A stretch of DNA of 64,000 nt from Solen grandis. Lineage: Eukaryota > Mollusca > Bivalvia > Adapedonta > Solenidae. The notes under the pieces are model-generated. The model searched no databases. It was not told where the DNA came from and saw only the letters and a list, made by a program, of their open reading frames with translations. This document shows positions 29,508-41,557 of the stretch, in pieces; position 1 is the stretch's first letter, and every line of letters starts with the position of its first letter. Location: positions 23,355,751 to 23,419,750 of the forward strand of contig CM037783.1 of NCBI GenBank assembly GCA_021229015.1. The letters run 5' to 3'. The position numbers and the translations under genes were made by a program.

Positions 29508-32500
29508 AGAAAAAAAAATCTAAAGTTTATATTTATCTGTATGCATACGCTTATTTCCTCTCAAATAGCCTTGGTAATTAAAGATATTTCTTTCTATCTT
29601 AAAGGTATCGAAAAAAAAAAAATGAAACTTTTGATTCAGTTAAGGAAAGCAGAGGAAATTAATTGAAAATCATAAATGAGATGACCTTGTAAGCAGATTT
29701 GAAATAAGAAGTTATTTTAGTTTTAATGTATATTAAATAAACAAGAGCTTTAAAAGATAATACATTTTGAATAAAATTGGCAGTGATTTATTGTTTAAAA
29801 TTAATTTTGTTAATTTTATAATTTTCAAAAAAAGTCATTAGAAGCAGATGGATGTTTATATATTCCCACATGATTTATTTATACACAAATGTACAATTAC
29901 ATTTTATTTATAGTTTCATATAAAGCCTGACCATACATGAATATAGATGAGGGAGGATAAAGCTCATTGTCATTGGCTAAGACACATAAGAAGTTTAATA
30001 TACAAGTTTATATCTTGGAAATTAGATTCAAAATTATTAATACACCTACCCAGTTTTTGATCTACAAGAACAATTTTGAGTCAGTGATGTGAAATACAGC
30101 TGACAATATCTGAGGGTAGACTGTGTATTCACAATCCCCCTCCCCCAATAAAGAAAAATTAACATATAAAATGGCAGAAATTAACACATTTTTAAAATTT
30201 TATTTTACTGCTGATTAAAGGAAAAGAGAACCCTGATGCCTTTTATCTCAGAGGTTTAACATGGGTAGGAATGATGATATCTTTTAAAGAGAAAAAAATA
30301 TTGAATCTTCAACATATATTTTTGTAAAAAAAAAAAACCATAGCTAAGTATATACATATGTACAGTGTATATGATTATATACTTAACTTTCAAGAGATGG
30401 TTTTTATATATTAACAACTTTTTTTAAACAAGCAAAAAAGATTTCAATACACTATCAATGTTAGAGTAGATTGTCAATCCTATTTATAGACTAATTAACC
30501 CTTTTCCACTTGGATATACCAGGCTTTGTCATGTCAGACTAAAGAAAAGCTGAAATTGGCCTGAAATCAATACTCAGAAGTGGGACAGTTTTTAGCTTTT
30601 CCTATCAAAGGATCAAAAGTTCTGATGAGCTGCTATATGTAACTGTAAATAAAACAACCCACCACTGTGAAAAAACTTGCCAACTGGTCTGGCACCATGT
30701 TATCGAAAATGAAAATAGAACTTAAGTATGCTTTTCATACGCCCATAAGTTTCACTATTGATTTCAGCAGGACACACGTATATGAGCCTGAGATTATACT
30801 TCTTCATTGTTAGAAAACACAAGGCCTAGGTTGATGTGGCTATCCTTCAAAAGTCTGTTTGCAGTTTCCTCAATGTCCATACTCAATTTTTTTTTTCACC
30901 ATTCATTTTTATTTGATATTTTATTCTCGATACTTTCTTCTAAATATTTTGTGCGACTCACATAATTCAGTCAAAAGCTTATGAAGTTTTAAATCAAAAT
31001 CTGTAAACAGTCTGTATCTACCGCACACTTCTTTCTAAGTTCAGATGAGCAGTACTAAGTCAGTTGTGGTTCATTCTTGCTGCTTTTTTTTTTTCTTTTT
31101 TTTTCCTTTTTTGTTTAGACTTTCCCACTATTATTCACACTGTCCTTATTCATTGAAAACAAGAAATATAATCTATACTACCTACCTTCCAAGTGAAACA
31201 AGCCTGGTTTGGGTTATTGCAAACAATTGAGTTTTATAAGAATGCTTCAGTGGTGGCATTTGTCATTTAATTCTATAAGGCTTAGGGTTAAGGTTGTTGA
31301 AGTTTTGTATATATTATTACTGATATCTGTTGTGATATGTTTCTATGGTTACATTTTTTCTGATTAAGGAAGGATATTAAAACTACTTTCTTATACTTGT
31401 TCATTTTTTTTTTGTTCAGAACTACTGTACATAAGATGGTTCTATTTTTGGGGAAACTAAATAATTTTTAAGTGCTACTGGAGAGTGAATATCACGTCTG
31501 TTAAATTTTTTTTTTTCTGTATATAGTAACTCAGTAATTTTACCGGCCATGGGGCCAAGGTCATCTTGTCGTAATAATGAGGGAATCTGAATATTGAGAT
31601 GGCAAAATGAACATCTTGATCTTCATATTTGTGGTCTTTATATTGAGGAAGTCCTTATACGAGTATGAGGTAATTCTGTACTGTAGAAAAAGGACAGATT
31701 AAAAAAAATATATATCAAACGAAATGAAACATGAAAACTGAATTAAAATACAATCTAAAATGCTAAAATTATAATACATGTAATATCAAGAATATATAAA
31801 TAAAAATTGAAATAAATAGGGAGATAGATATATTTCTTAAATATTCATCTTGGAATATTTAATTTTATGTCTATTGAGATCAGTATAGCTCCAGATCATC
31901 CAGAAAGAACCAGTTCAGGGTTAACACAATGACATTTGATCATACATTTTTTAGATTTGCAGCAGACGTAAATTAAAATCATACTAGGAGGTTTTAGACT
32001 GAATTCTCAGTATCCGATTGAGAAATGAATAGTGTATAATTTCATACACTAACAATACATTGATGGCAATATTGAAATGAGTCATTAAAGATTCAAATAT
32101 ATTGTCGTCTGATGCAATCATGTAAACAAGGTAGGGCTGATCTCGTTTGAATTGTGATTTCTGTTGCATCAGCCATGAAGGAATAGTCGACAGCTGTGAA
32201 ATTTGATAGGGATGTTTCATGTTTCCAGAGCTGGTCTCATTTATATACATGTATATATTTATTTCCCTGGATATACAGTATGAAGTGCATTTATGGAAGC
32301 TTATTATCATTATTATTATTTAAATATGTTTTGCTTTGGTCAGTTCTGCTTTAAACAGGTGAATTGGTTTTATCTTTTGAAGCTACATTATTTGTCATAC
32401 TCATAGAAAACAGTACTGGTAATTTGATTGGTTACTTGAAGGAAATATTATATTTGTTTTTGTTAATGTTATGTATATGTACAAAACCATAAGCTGTTGA

Positions 32501-32764
32501 ATTAACAGTTTTTGTGTTCCGAATTTGTTGCCTTCTTTATCGTTAGTGTTTTTTTTATCTTCCTTGTTTTTTTTTGTTTTTTTTCTGGAGAATAAAAATT
32601 TGGTGTAATTGGTGTTTGTTTCTATGTACCAAGTCATTCTTAAAATAATATTTTTTTTATTTATTGTCTGGAGCTCTTTTTATTCATATACAAAAGATTA
32701 AGAAATTTTATATAACATAAATTCAAGCCTATTCCTATTACATATTGATAAAGAAGGTGGTTCA
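29508..32764. other. Intergenic, mostly unique AT-rich sequence
   Basis: No gene is recognised. A degraded MITE related to 47963-48117 lies at about 30700-30815 (TTATCGAAAATGAAAATAG and TATGAGCCTGAGATTATAC). Long T runs occur near 31087-31110, 31508 and 32540-32585. Confidence 0.5.
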
Positions 32765-33005
32765 TTAACCCTTTCCCTCATAGAGGAAACCATGAAAAGA
32801 CCTATGCGAACAGCATAAAACCAGATCAGCCTGCGAGTAACTCGCAGGCTGATCAGGTTTTATGCTGTTCGCTGCTCCTCAGTGGTCTGGAAATGAGGAC
32901 TTTATAATCAAATTTGGTAAGGTTTAACTGTAGTTTCTGCAGATCGGGCTTTATGTGGTACCTACTGAGTGCGTCAAAATGAGTCTATATGAGGGAAAGG
33001 GTTGA
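32765..33005. mobile_element. Palindromic TTAA MITE (copy C)
   Basis: TTAACCCTTTCCCTCATAG on the left and TATGAGGGAAAGGGTTGA on the right (one end base changed). The central hairpin is a near-perfect palindrome around GAGTAACTC. It has the same orientation as copy B and is very similar to it, suggesting a fairly recent burst. Confidence 0.8.
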
Positions 33006-33224
33006 AGAAATGGCATGCTGGCACCTTCCTTATTCACCATTTTAGTCTTTTGTAAGTTGTCTGTTATCTCAATAAATACTTCTATGAAATATGTAGCCAG
33101 ACTCTTTTATGTAAACCATTTTCATACATTAATGTTTTTATCATCTTACTTTGGTGTATGGGTTTTACTTTGCTTTGGACACATATTGGTACCATATTTA
33201 CATGCACACATTTTTTTTGTGAAG

Positions 33225-33256
33225 GGGTGGGGGGTCCATTGCTGAGAGGTTATAGC
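33225..33256 (+). mobile_element. SINE family A, 5' head fragment (split by insertion)
   Basis: The sequence GGTCCATTGCTGAGAGGTTA matches the 5' tRNA-like head of family A. The rest resumes at 34422 after the inserted element, with the sequence GGTTATAGC present on both sides. Confidence 0.55.
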
Positions 33257-34421
33257 GCAGGGACTTGCTCCTGTATGTTTAAAAAAAATCTTACTGTCCA
33301 CATGAATATTTATGTGGACAGTAGGATTTTTAGCTCACCTGAGCACGAAGTGCCCAAGGTGAGCTTTTGTGATCACCCTGTGTCCGCCGTCGTGCGTCGT
33401 CAACAATTTACTTTAAACATCTCATCTGAAACCGCTCGGCAGAATTTGGCAGAAACTTGGCTGAGATGTTCCTTGGGTGAACCTTCACAAAAGTTGCTAA
33501 AATAAACTTGATCCATGTGGAACTTTGGTTGCCATGGCAACAGAAAGAAAAAAAAAGAAAACTTTAAAAATCATCTCTTTCAAAACTATTGACCAGATTT
33601 CAAAATAATTTGGTACAGATGTGCCTTGGGTAACTCTCTACCAAAGTTGCTAAAATTATTCCGTTCGGAAAAAAAACATGGCCGCCGTGGGCGGGGCTAA
33701 TTTGCCTTATATGTATATAGTGAAATCATTAAACGACATCTCCTCTGAAACCGCTGGACAGAATTTGATTAAATTTGGCAAGGATGATCCTTGAGTGAAG
33801 CTTTACTAAAGTTTCTAAAATTATTGCGATCCCTAAAAAACATGGCCGCCAGGGGCGGTGCTAATTTGCCTTATATGTATATAGTGAAATCTTTAAACGA
33901 CATTTCCTCTGAAACCGCTGGACAAAATTTGATAAAATTTGGCAGGGATGACCTTTTGGTAAAGCTTCACAAATGTTACTATAATTATCCCCGATCCGTA
34001 AAAAAACATGGCCGCCATGGGCGGGGCTAATTTGCCTTTTATGTGTATTGTGAAATCTCTAAATGACATCTCCTCTGAAACCTCTGGACAGATTTTGATT
34101 TAATTTGGCAGGGATGATCCTTGTGTGAAGCTTTACAAAAGTTGCTTAAATTTTTCCGATCCATGAAAAAGTATGGCTGCAAGGGGCAGGACTTGTTTTT
34201 CTTACACGTATATATTGAAACCTTAAAATGACCTCTCCTCTGAAACTGCTAGAAAGAATTTGATAAAACACGGATCATCTCCTTCAAAACTACTGGCCAG
34301 ATTCAAGATGTTTTAATACAGACCGATGTTCTTTGGGTAACCCTATACTCAGGTTAGCGACCAGGGCAATCATGACCCTCTTGTTTTTTTTTTTTTTAAA
34401 CATACAGGAGCAAGTCCCTGT
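33257..34421. mobile_element. TIR element (~1.16 kb) inserted in a SINE with a 9-bp target duplication, containing a ~165-bp array
   Basis: The ends are inverted repeats of about 30 bp: CAGGGACTTGCTCCTGTATG then TTTAAAAAAA. The flanking GGTTATAGC (33248-33256 and 34422-34430) is a 9-bp duplication, in the range of Mutator-like or related superfamilies. Next to the left end is a perfect hairpin TACTGTCCACAT/ATGTGGACAGTA (about 33292-33323). Inside, from 33331, is a Helitron-like left end AGCTCACCTGAGCAC, followed by about five units with spacing near 165 bp that share CATGGCCGCC, GGGGCTAATTTGCC and CTCCTCTGAAACC. No transposase is seen. Confidence 0.7.
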
Positions 34422-34625
34422 GGTTATAGCTGCTCCTTCCTCGCTTCTCCGCTGTGGGTACGAGTTCCGACAGGGTCTCACTTTAGGAAGGTTTACAGTT
34501 GACTTGCAGTAAGTTGGTGGTTCTAAGCTGTTGTCTATGTGCACTCTGGGTCTACCCCCATCTGTAATTTGCTGGTCGTCGCCATATGACTGAAATACTG
34601 TCGCAGCGATGATAAGCTCCAGCAG
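34422..34625 (+). mobile_element. SINE family A, body and 3' part (split by insertion)
   Basis: It continues the head at 33225-33256 with a diverged B box (GTACGAGTTCC), then the family body 'gtaagttggtggttctaagc' and tail GCTGGTCGTCGCCATATGAC, ACTGTCGCAGCGA. Confidence 0.65.
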
Positions 34626-34682
34626 ATCACCAGATATATTAGGGTTTGAACGTTCACCCGGGGAGCACTGTGTGTTTGCGAT

Positions 34683-34883
34683 ATGGAAATGAAAAAATCG
34701 CCGACAAAAGAAGAATTGTTTACAATAAAAGTATTGTCGGATTTTGTATCTTGTCGCCCATTCGGACAAGTGGGATTTTCTCTGGGTTCAACCAAAAATC
34801 ACTTAAACACCACCGTCGGTGTCTACGAGATTTTGAATGGCGATATCGGTATGTCCAACCCAGGACACGTCGAGAGGGATTAG
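34683..34883 (+). CDS. Small ORF of unknown origin, coding-like composition
   Basis: This is a 66-codon frame, MEMKKSPTKEELFTIKVLSD to GMSNPGHVERD, ending at TAG. Codon use is balanced, with many C-ending codons compared with the AT-rich surroundings, and there are no low-complexity runs. I do not recognise the peptide. It directly follows a SINE and precedes a microsatellite. It may be a captured exon, a transposon fragment or chance. Confidence 0.25.
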   Translation: MEMKKSPTKEELFTIKVLSDFVSCRPFGQVGFSLGSTKNHLNTTVGVYEILNGDIGMSNPGHVERD

Positions 34884-34984
34884 TTGTTTCCTAATCAACC
34901 TTTAATATACAAGTTTATACTATTAAATCTTATACACAATCAAAGTCACTCTAAAACATTATTTCGGCAAAAATTGCCTTCATC

Positions 34985-35022
34985 AAACAACAACAACAAC
35001 AGCAACAACAACAACAACAAAC
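34985..35022. repeat. (CAA)n microsatellite
   Basis: Imperfect CAA repeat with one CAG interruption. Confidence 0.9.
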
Positions 35023-35049
35023 CACGTACTTTACTGCTTCTACATACCA

Positions 35050-35245
35050 TACATTTGTACAGCCGAAAATTCATCCTGAGCAAAAATTTATCCTCATCGA
35101 AAATATGCAAGAAATACATTTGTACAGCCGAAAATTCATCCTGAGCAAAAATTTATCCTCATCGAAAATATGCAAGAAATACATTTGTACAGCCGAAAAT
35201 TCATCCTGAGCAAAAATTTATCCTCATCGAAAATATGCAAGAAAT
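35050..35245. repeat. Exact tandem repeat, 65 bp x 3
   Basis: Units starting ACATTTGTACAGCCGAAAAT at 35051, 35116 and 35181 are identical. They contain AAAAATTTATCCTCATCG. Identity means recent amplification. Confidence 0.9.
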
Positions 35246-35319
35246 TGGTTGTAATCAGAAATCGATGTACGAGTAGAATCTATATAATTATTGTTCAGTT
35301 TAATGAAAAATAATCGCTT

Positions 35320-35497
35320 GGCCTCTAGCCGCTGTGGGTTCAAGCTCGGCTTTGTCATTCGAGGCAGCCTTCCAGCAGGTTTACATGAACTAGACGGTTC
35401 AATCCAACTGCCTTTATGCTTTCTGTGTATTCGGTCCTCCACCCGTATTTAACTGGACGTCAGTATGTTTGAAATTCTGTCGCGGGGACGATAAACA
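35320..35497 (+). mobile_element. SINE family A, 5'-truncated
   Basis: It starts in the T-arm region (CCGCTGTGGGTTCAAGCTC), continues with GCAGCCTTCCAGCAGGTTTA and the tail AACTGGACGTCAGTATG, CTGTCGCGG. Confidence 0.65.
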
Positions 35498-36699
35498 AAC
35501 AACGTATATTTAAAGGCCCAATTATTCTTCCCGTCGAAAAAAAAAAGCAAAGTATGTGCTACAGATTTGTTTACGAGATACCATATGTACATGCTCGTTG
35601 ACGACGTTATTACAACGCATAAATAAGAAATAATCTTTTACTTAAGACCATTCAAGACCATTCAATTTTCTGACCTTCCGTTTGTATCCGTTAAGGAATC
35701 ACGGGTGCATAATTTGATGACGTAGCAGATAAACAAATTGTGATTCGGCGACTGTTCTTCAAATTCAAATAATTTCCGATAACAGATCGTCTTCGATGCA
35801 AAATATATGAAAGTATTTTGACATCCATCTAAACTACTAAATTGCGCAGTTAAAGGAACATTGTGAAATTTCAAACTGTATATACAAGTATTTCTTCAAA
35901 TTCGAAACAAACAAAAAACACATTAAGAAGGGTCGTTCCTTCTTTTATTTTTTGCCCAGTATGCATCATCATCACACGATGTACACGTTTCATACAGAAT
36001 ACAAATTACAGAGACACCTTTTTACAGCATAGCACAATATATTTTGTATATCAAATATATATAACTACTTGTGATTAACTATTGTTCACGTGTCATGTGA
36101 ATATCGTTTTATACAAATTATAAAAATGAGAAAAAATATAAAAAGGGTATTACATGGGTCTGAGTGTTTACAAAACTTTTTCAGGAATAAAATCACAAGT
36201 TTGAAAATGTATAAAATATATTAAGAATTTAAATATGCGAACACACACTGACATTGCCTAAAGTATACTAAAAAGGTTAACCTAGGCAGAAATCGATTTC
36301 TTGGTCAATTATTGTACTAAACAGATCTTGTGCTGTTTAGATCATTTCATAGCACACACTGTGTAAAGGGAATAACTGCTGCATCTAGATAGCGAGAGTC
36401 TACCTCAGTTATGTCCCTTGTTTTGTGCCCCCACCCACCATTCATTGTGTTGAACTTTAGACATGAAAACTGCTGTTCAACACTCAAATTATACGCCATT
36501 ATATATTGTTCTTGAATAAATCTACATTGATATTGTTCTTGAATACATTCACATTCCCACAAGATAGTTTCTCGTTCCCTCAAGATAGTTTCTCGTTTCC
36601 TTTAGATAGTTTCTCGTTCCCACAAGATATTATCTCGTTTCCACAAGATAGTGCTACTTAAAAAAAATGACAATGTCACCTCTATGGCTCCGTAAGATT
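35498..36699. other. Intergenic; short direct repeat near 36555-36650
   Basis: No gene is seen. ACAAGATAGTTTCTCGTT-type units of about 21 bp repeat imperfectly five times at about 36559-36655. The rest is AT-rich. Confidence 0.55.
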
Positions 36700-39600
36700 T
36701 GTCTCATTAATTCAATTCAATCTTTTATTCCTTCTTATGAAGGGAGCATATCAAATACATGTTTTACAGTGGAAAATACAAATTAAAGAAAGTGAACATA
36801 ACATGAATATATACATAATTTTGATATACATACAATATACAGTATACATGTAGTCCGAGATGAGAGATTAATGAAATATACAATATGTTTGAGAAAAAAA
36901 GAAAAAAACAACAACACACAAACATTATTCCAAATTCCCTTTCTGTGTTGCTAGGCAGTACTGACATTCACATATATGTATTATGCATACATACATATCT
37001 AGTGCAATATGCATTTTTTCATATTATAGTAATGGTTTAACCATGCTATCTTTGATTGAACTTAAAACAGTTAACCCTAAAACAATCACTGAATTCAAGA
37101 GTTGTAAAACCAGTTAACATCTCTGTTATTTGCTCATGGGGAGTTAGTCTGATGAGCATTTCATACTCTACTGTACCGAGTTTAATACATAGAATGTTCC
37201 AGAGTTGCAGTGTTTTAACACTGTTACAAAGGCAGTACCTAATAACGTGTTGTGTTATTTGGTCAGTGGTAATCTGACACAGTGGACAAATAGACTGATA
37301 TTGTCGACCATATAATTTTAACAGAATACTGAGACCTGATCTACAGTAAGGGAGATACTCGCGATACATTTGACTGAATTGCCAAAACACACAGGGTACT
37401 ATCCGAACTTGTATAATGACAAAGGAATGCAGATCATGGTCAGCTGTAATGTTCCTAATGTGACCACAGTTTGCCTTAAGGATGATTTTTTCCTTTACAA
37501 TAGATTTCAATTGCCTTACGTTTGGGAATACACTATTATCAATATATCCAACAATACAGTTAGTTAAATCATATTTGCCCAAATTTGTTATGTATCTTGG
37601 AAGAACCCAAGGCATTTACCCAGATTATTCATATAATGTGACAGTCGATATAAAAATAAAGACTTTGCAGCTCTTTCTTGAATTATTTTACACATTTGAC
37701 CAAAGAAAATAAGTTTTCTTTTGTTTATTTCATATTCAATAGGATATGAACCAAAACATGCATAAGCTAGAGAGGATCTACAACTCTGTGGAAGCGACTG
37801 CATAAATTTAGTACAATGTGGATACGCTCTAGTGATTTTACTTGTGTGCTGGTAAGGCCGTTCCACAATTCCCAGCCATACAACGCTTTTGACAGACCAA
37901 CAGTTTCATATAAACGTTTTGAAGTAAGAGGATGTAAGCCATTTCCGTCAACGCCACAATCGACAAGACTATAGAAAGTCTTTCGTTAACGGTCACATGT
38001 CCCTTTAATATTAGATGAAAGGTCCATATATTCATTACAAGGAATGCCTAAGTGGGTATACATATCTATTTCTTGAATAATACTTTTACCAAGGCTCCAT
38101 ACTCGCAATACAGGACTATTTCTTTTTTTACAATCATTAAAAAACAATAATTTTGGTCTTTTCACTATTATAAGTGTATATGTTCTTTTTAGAATATTTA
38201 TTACATATTTCAAGTAAGTTATCGATTTCACTTTTACACAAGGAAACGAGAACCATATCGTCCGCAGATGTTGGGCAGGCGTAGCTCACGTTGTTGATGA
38301 AGAGTCCGTCTGGGCTCGTGCTGAGTTCCTTCATCAAGTCATTAATAAATAGTAAGTACAGCAGTGGACTACATGCTTGGTCCTGTCGGGTACCTTGTTT
38401 TATGGGGAACCAGTCAGATATTATATACATACAGTTTTGAATGGTTTTCACTGGCGTAGTTTATACTCTCCCTGAGTAGAAATAATGTCATATTACAGCT
38501 AATGTTTCTTTGAAAACCTTGCAATGGATTACTCTTAAGCGGATTTAAAATATCATGTTCTAATATTTCGATTATGACTTTTTCGTAAAGTTTCAGTATA
38601 GTTTAGCACAATGAGATGGCGTTTTATCCTTATTTCCACCCTTATATAGTGTCGTAATAACATCTTTTTTCATTTCATCTGGAACAAACGAGAATTGTGT
38701 CATATGCTTAAATAATTTGGTAATTGTTTTCAGAAGGGTAGGTCCACCATATATAATACTTTCGTAGTAAATGTCGTATGTTAGTAAATGCTTTACTAAC
38801 GATTGTTTCGGTGATAATATCACCATTAGTTGGCACAGACATTAGATTTTGTTTAATATCTAATAACTCTTTCACTGGTTTTTAAATATAGTCATCATCA
38901 AAGTGCCCATTGATGACGAATACATTTTTTGAAATAGTTCATCCACCCTTTATTTATTTCATAAGGATTATCATATGCTGTGTCATCGAATTTCATCTCA
39001 AAGACAGGATTATTTCGTTTCCTTTATCAACTCTTGTTTACAAGCTTCCAAAATGTTGTACTGTCCACCTCAGCTGCCGTATCGATTTCCATTTCAAGTT
39101 TCTCACTTTATTGTAGCACAGCTTTTTTGTGACTATTTGTGAAATTTCTCTTTGCGATTTCGTAATTATGATAAGAAGGATAATTATGACCTCTAGGTCT
39201 ACCATCGTGGAGCCACGTTACCCTTGCTGTAGTCATTTCTTTATGAAGACATGTCAAATTACTTGTCCAATACGGTTTAATATGTGGTTTAAACCTACAA
39301 CTTGGTGGCTTTCTATACTGATTCAAATTTTTATGCTATACAGAGTGCATATTTGAGAACGGTCCGTTATAACCATTTGAGATGTATGGTCGTGGGTCAC
39401 ATAATCACAATATCTGTCTATATGCTTCCGATTTATTATGCGCCAATGAATAGATCTATTGTCATACGCACGAGATTGTGCAGATATCAGCCTAGGGTAA
39501 CTCATAGAGCACACTATAGGGCGGTGGGTAGATACATTAAGTTCATCATCGCTCACAATACAGCACGATATCACGTGCATCATGTCATTTTGCTGTACTA

Positions 39601-39860
39601 GTATATGGTCAATAAGTGTCTCGCTCACTATTGTATGGTACGTTACTGAATTCTGCTCCAGTACAAAGTCCCGTATCGTTGAGAGAAACCAGGTCATACT
39701 TCAGCATTAAATCAACAAACTGTTTACTCCTCATATCGAAAACAAATATATCTTGAAACCTAGAGGGCAATTCCGTATTAAAGTCCCCCATAATTATAAA
39801 TGATCCGCTATTAAAGTATCTACAAATGACATTCTAAGCTTTTTGAGAATGATTCTGGTG
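36700..39860 (-). pseudogene. Decayed non-LTR retrotransposon (LINE) with endonuclease and reverse transcriptase remnants
   Basis: Minus-strand frames, in order: an endonuclease part (about 39791-39330; GDFNTELP, FVDLMLKYDLVSLN and DHILVQQN); a linker; the reverse transcriptase N-terminal part (38826-38593; PTLLKTITKLFKHM, FVPDEMKKDVITTLYKGG); the RT core (38451-38137; QACSPLLYLLFINDL and SADDMVLVS, the F/YADD-type catalytic site with Ser for the aromatic); and a long C-terminal region with a CPLC zinc-knuckle-like motif (about 37285). The 3' end near 36709 is a TTGAATTGAATTAA-type tail preceded by AATAAAAGATTG. Several frameshifts and stops show that it is dead. The 5' end runs towards the assembly gap. 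Confidence 0.78.
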
Positions 39861-39950
39861 TATTTACAGGGTGACTACCCCATTTCCTCCCTTGAATTGA
39901 AACGCGTAAGCTGAGTGGTTACAATGCACCGGATCAGTACCTCCGGTGTT

Positions 39951-40050
39951 NNNNNNNNNNNNNNNNNNNNNNNNNNNNNNNNNNNNNNNNNNNNNNNNNN
40001 NNNNNNNNNNNNNNNNNNNNNNNNNNNNNNNNNNNNNNNNNNNNNNNNNN
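39951..40050. other. Assembly gap, 100 N
   Basis: A run of exactly 100 N, the usual placeholder for a gap of unknown size, next to the 5' end of a LINE. Confidence 0.99.
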
Positions 40051-40654
40051 ATTTAGCTAGCGATTCGTCGTTTTAAAGATATTTGATTAGATCTATAGCG
40101 ACCAGTCAAAATTCTGTCTCTAATTGGGAAACTTAAAATCGTAAAATCTGATAGATCTCATCTCTATCCCATTATAAATTCTCATGGCCATTACTGGAAA
40201 TCCAGAAACTTGTTCATTTTAAATCTAACCTAACCGAAAACAACCATTATACTGAAAGGCCGTATTGGTCAATTGGTTAAAACAACAACAACAACAACAA
40301 AACACCACATTACGAGGCAATAAATGGATTGAGAATGCTTCTTTTCAAATAATCGATAACAAGACAATGTAAACTAATAATCCCATGCGTGATACAAAGA
40401 GAGAATAGAAACAGAATAAGTCGCTCGTTTGTTTCCGACGATGTAAATGAATATGCAAATTAAATAAAGGTCTTCAAGAAAGGACCGGGACAATGAAACA
40501 AAATGGTCATTCACATTTGAAGAGAAATGTTGAATTAAATCGTTTGTTACATTATGAAGAATATTTGTAAAAAAAATAATATTTTTTTTTTTATAAATAA
40601 ACCGAAGGTTCATCTTAAATGTTAGTGTTCAAAAGATGTGTGAAATTATATTGT
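40051..40654. other. Intergenic, nothing recognised
   Basis: AT-rich, with a short (AAC)n run near 40281-40300. Confidence 0.6.
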
Positions 40655-40920
40655 TTTCGAACCCCTCAAGGTTGCTGTCGTCATTACAGCATCCGCCTAG
40701 CAACCGGAAAGTCGTTGGTTCAATCATTTGTCGTGGTCTTCTAAAGTCGCTCAGTACATGTAAATCAAAGTTGTTCAAGGTTTGATTTGTCCAGTATCTA
40801 GAGTGGTATCATTCCATTTGTCTACGGCGTGATATCACAGTGATAAAGCACAGTATATTTCCCTTGTAGATAAAAATGCCTAAATGATTGAAATATTTTC
40901 GGTAGGATGTTAAACCTTAA
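40655..40920 (+). mobile_element. tRNA-derived SINE, degenerate (family C or diverged B)
   Basis: A tRNA-like head (CATCCGCCTAGCAACCGGAA, GTCGTTGGTTCAATCATTTG with a B-box relic) is followed by a body ending in ATGATTGAAATATTTTCGGT and 'aggatgttaaacctt', close to the family B end region. Confidence 0.5.
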
Positions 40921-41044
40921 TATACTAAGAGATTCGGCGGAATGAAAATAAAAAATAAATAAAAAAAAATAAAATAAAAAACCAAGAGGGCAATGATGGT
41001 ACTAAATCGCTCACCTGAATTCAACTGCTACAGAGAAAATGCTT

Positions 41045-41557
41045 AAGTAAGGAAACAAGAGGGGCAAGATTGCCTTGTGTCGCTCACCTGAGTAAGATTG
41101 CTGTGTTAGGCATGATGACAAAAAATGTGGCATCTAAAGTGTTTTTCTAACATTTGACTAAGTGACCTAGATTTTGATCCTACCTGAATTTGCACTCAAC
41201 TGGGAATTCATGCAGTAATTATTCTAATCAAGTTTAATGAAGACTGGAAAAATGTAGGCCTCAAGAGTGTTCACAAGATTTTTCTTAAATGCCCTGGTGA
41301 CCTACTTTTTGACCTCATGTGGCCCAGTTTTGATTCACCCGAGATTTGATGTAAACAAACATTCTGACCAAGTCACATTAAGGTTAGGTAAAACTGTAGC
41401 CTCTAGAGTTTTCACAAGGTTTTTCTAAGATTTGACCTGGTGACTTAGTTTTTGACCCCACATGACCCGATTTCAAACTTATCCAAGATATCATGTAGAC
41501 AAACATCCTGACCAAATTTTATGAAGACTGGGCCCAAAACTGTTGCCTCTAGAGTGT
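41045..41557. mobile_element. Helitron-like array element, left part (interrupted by a LINE)
   Basis: The left end has TTGTGTCGCTCACCTGAGTA. It is followed by units of about 150 bp sharing TTCACAAGGTTTTTCTAAGA-type and GACCTAGTTTTTGACC-type sequence. It resumes after the LINE at 44571 and terminates near 44925 with an inverted AGTGCTCAGGTGAGCT end. These ends match the element inside 33331-34380. Confidence 0.6.

Noticed and set aside
33158..33505. 115-codon plus-strand frame
   Set aside because: It crosses the SINE/TIR-element junction; the peptide is encoded by transposon ends.
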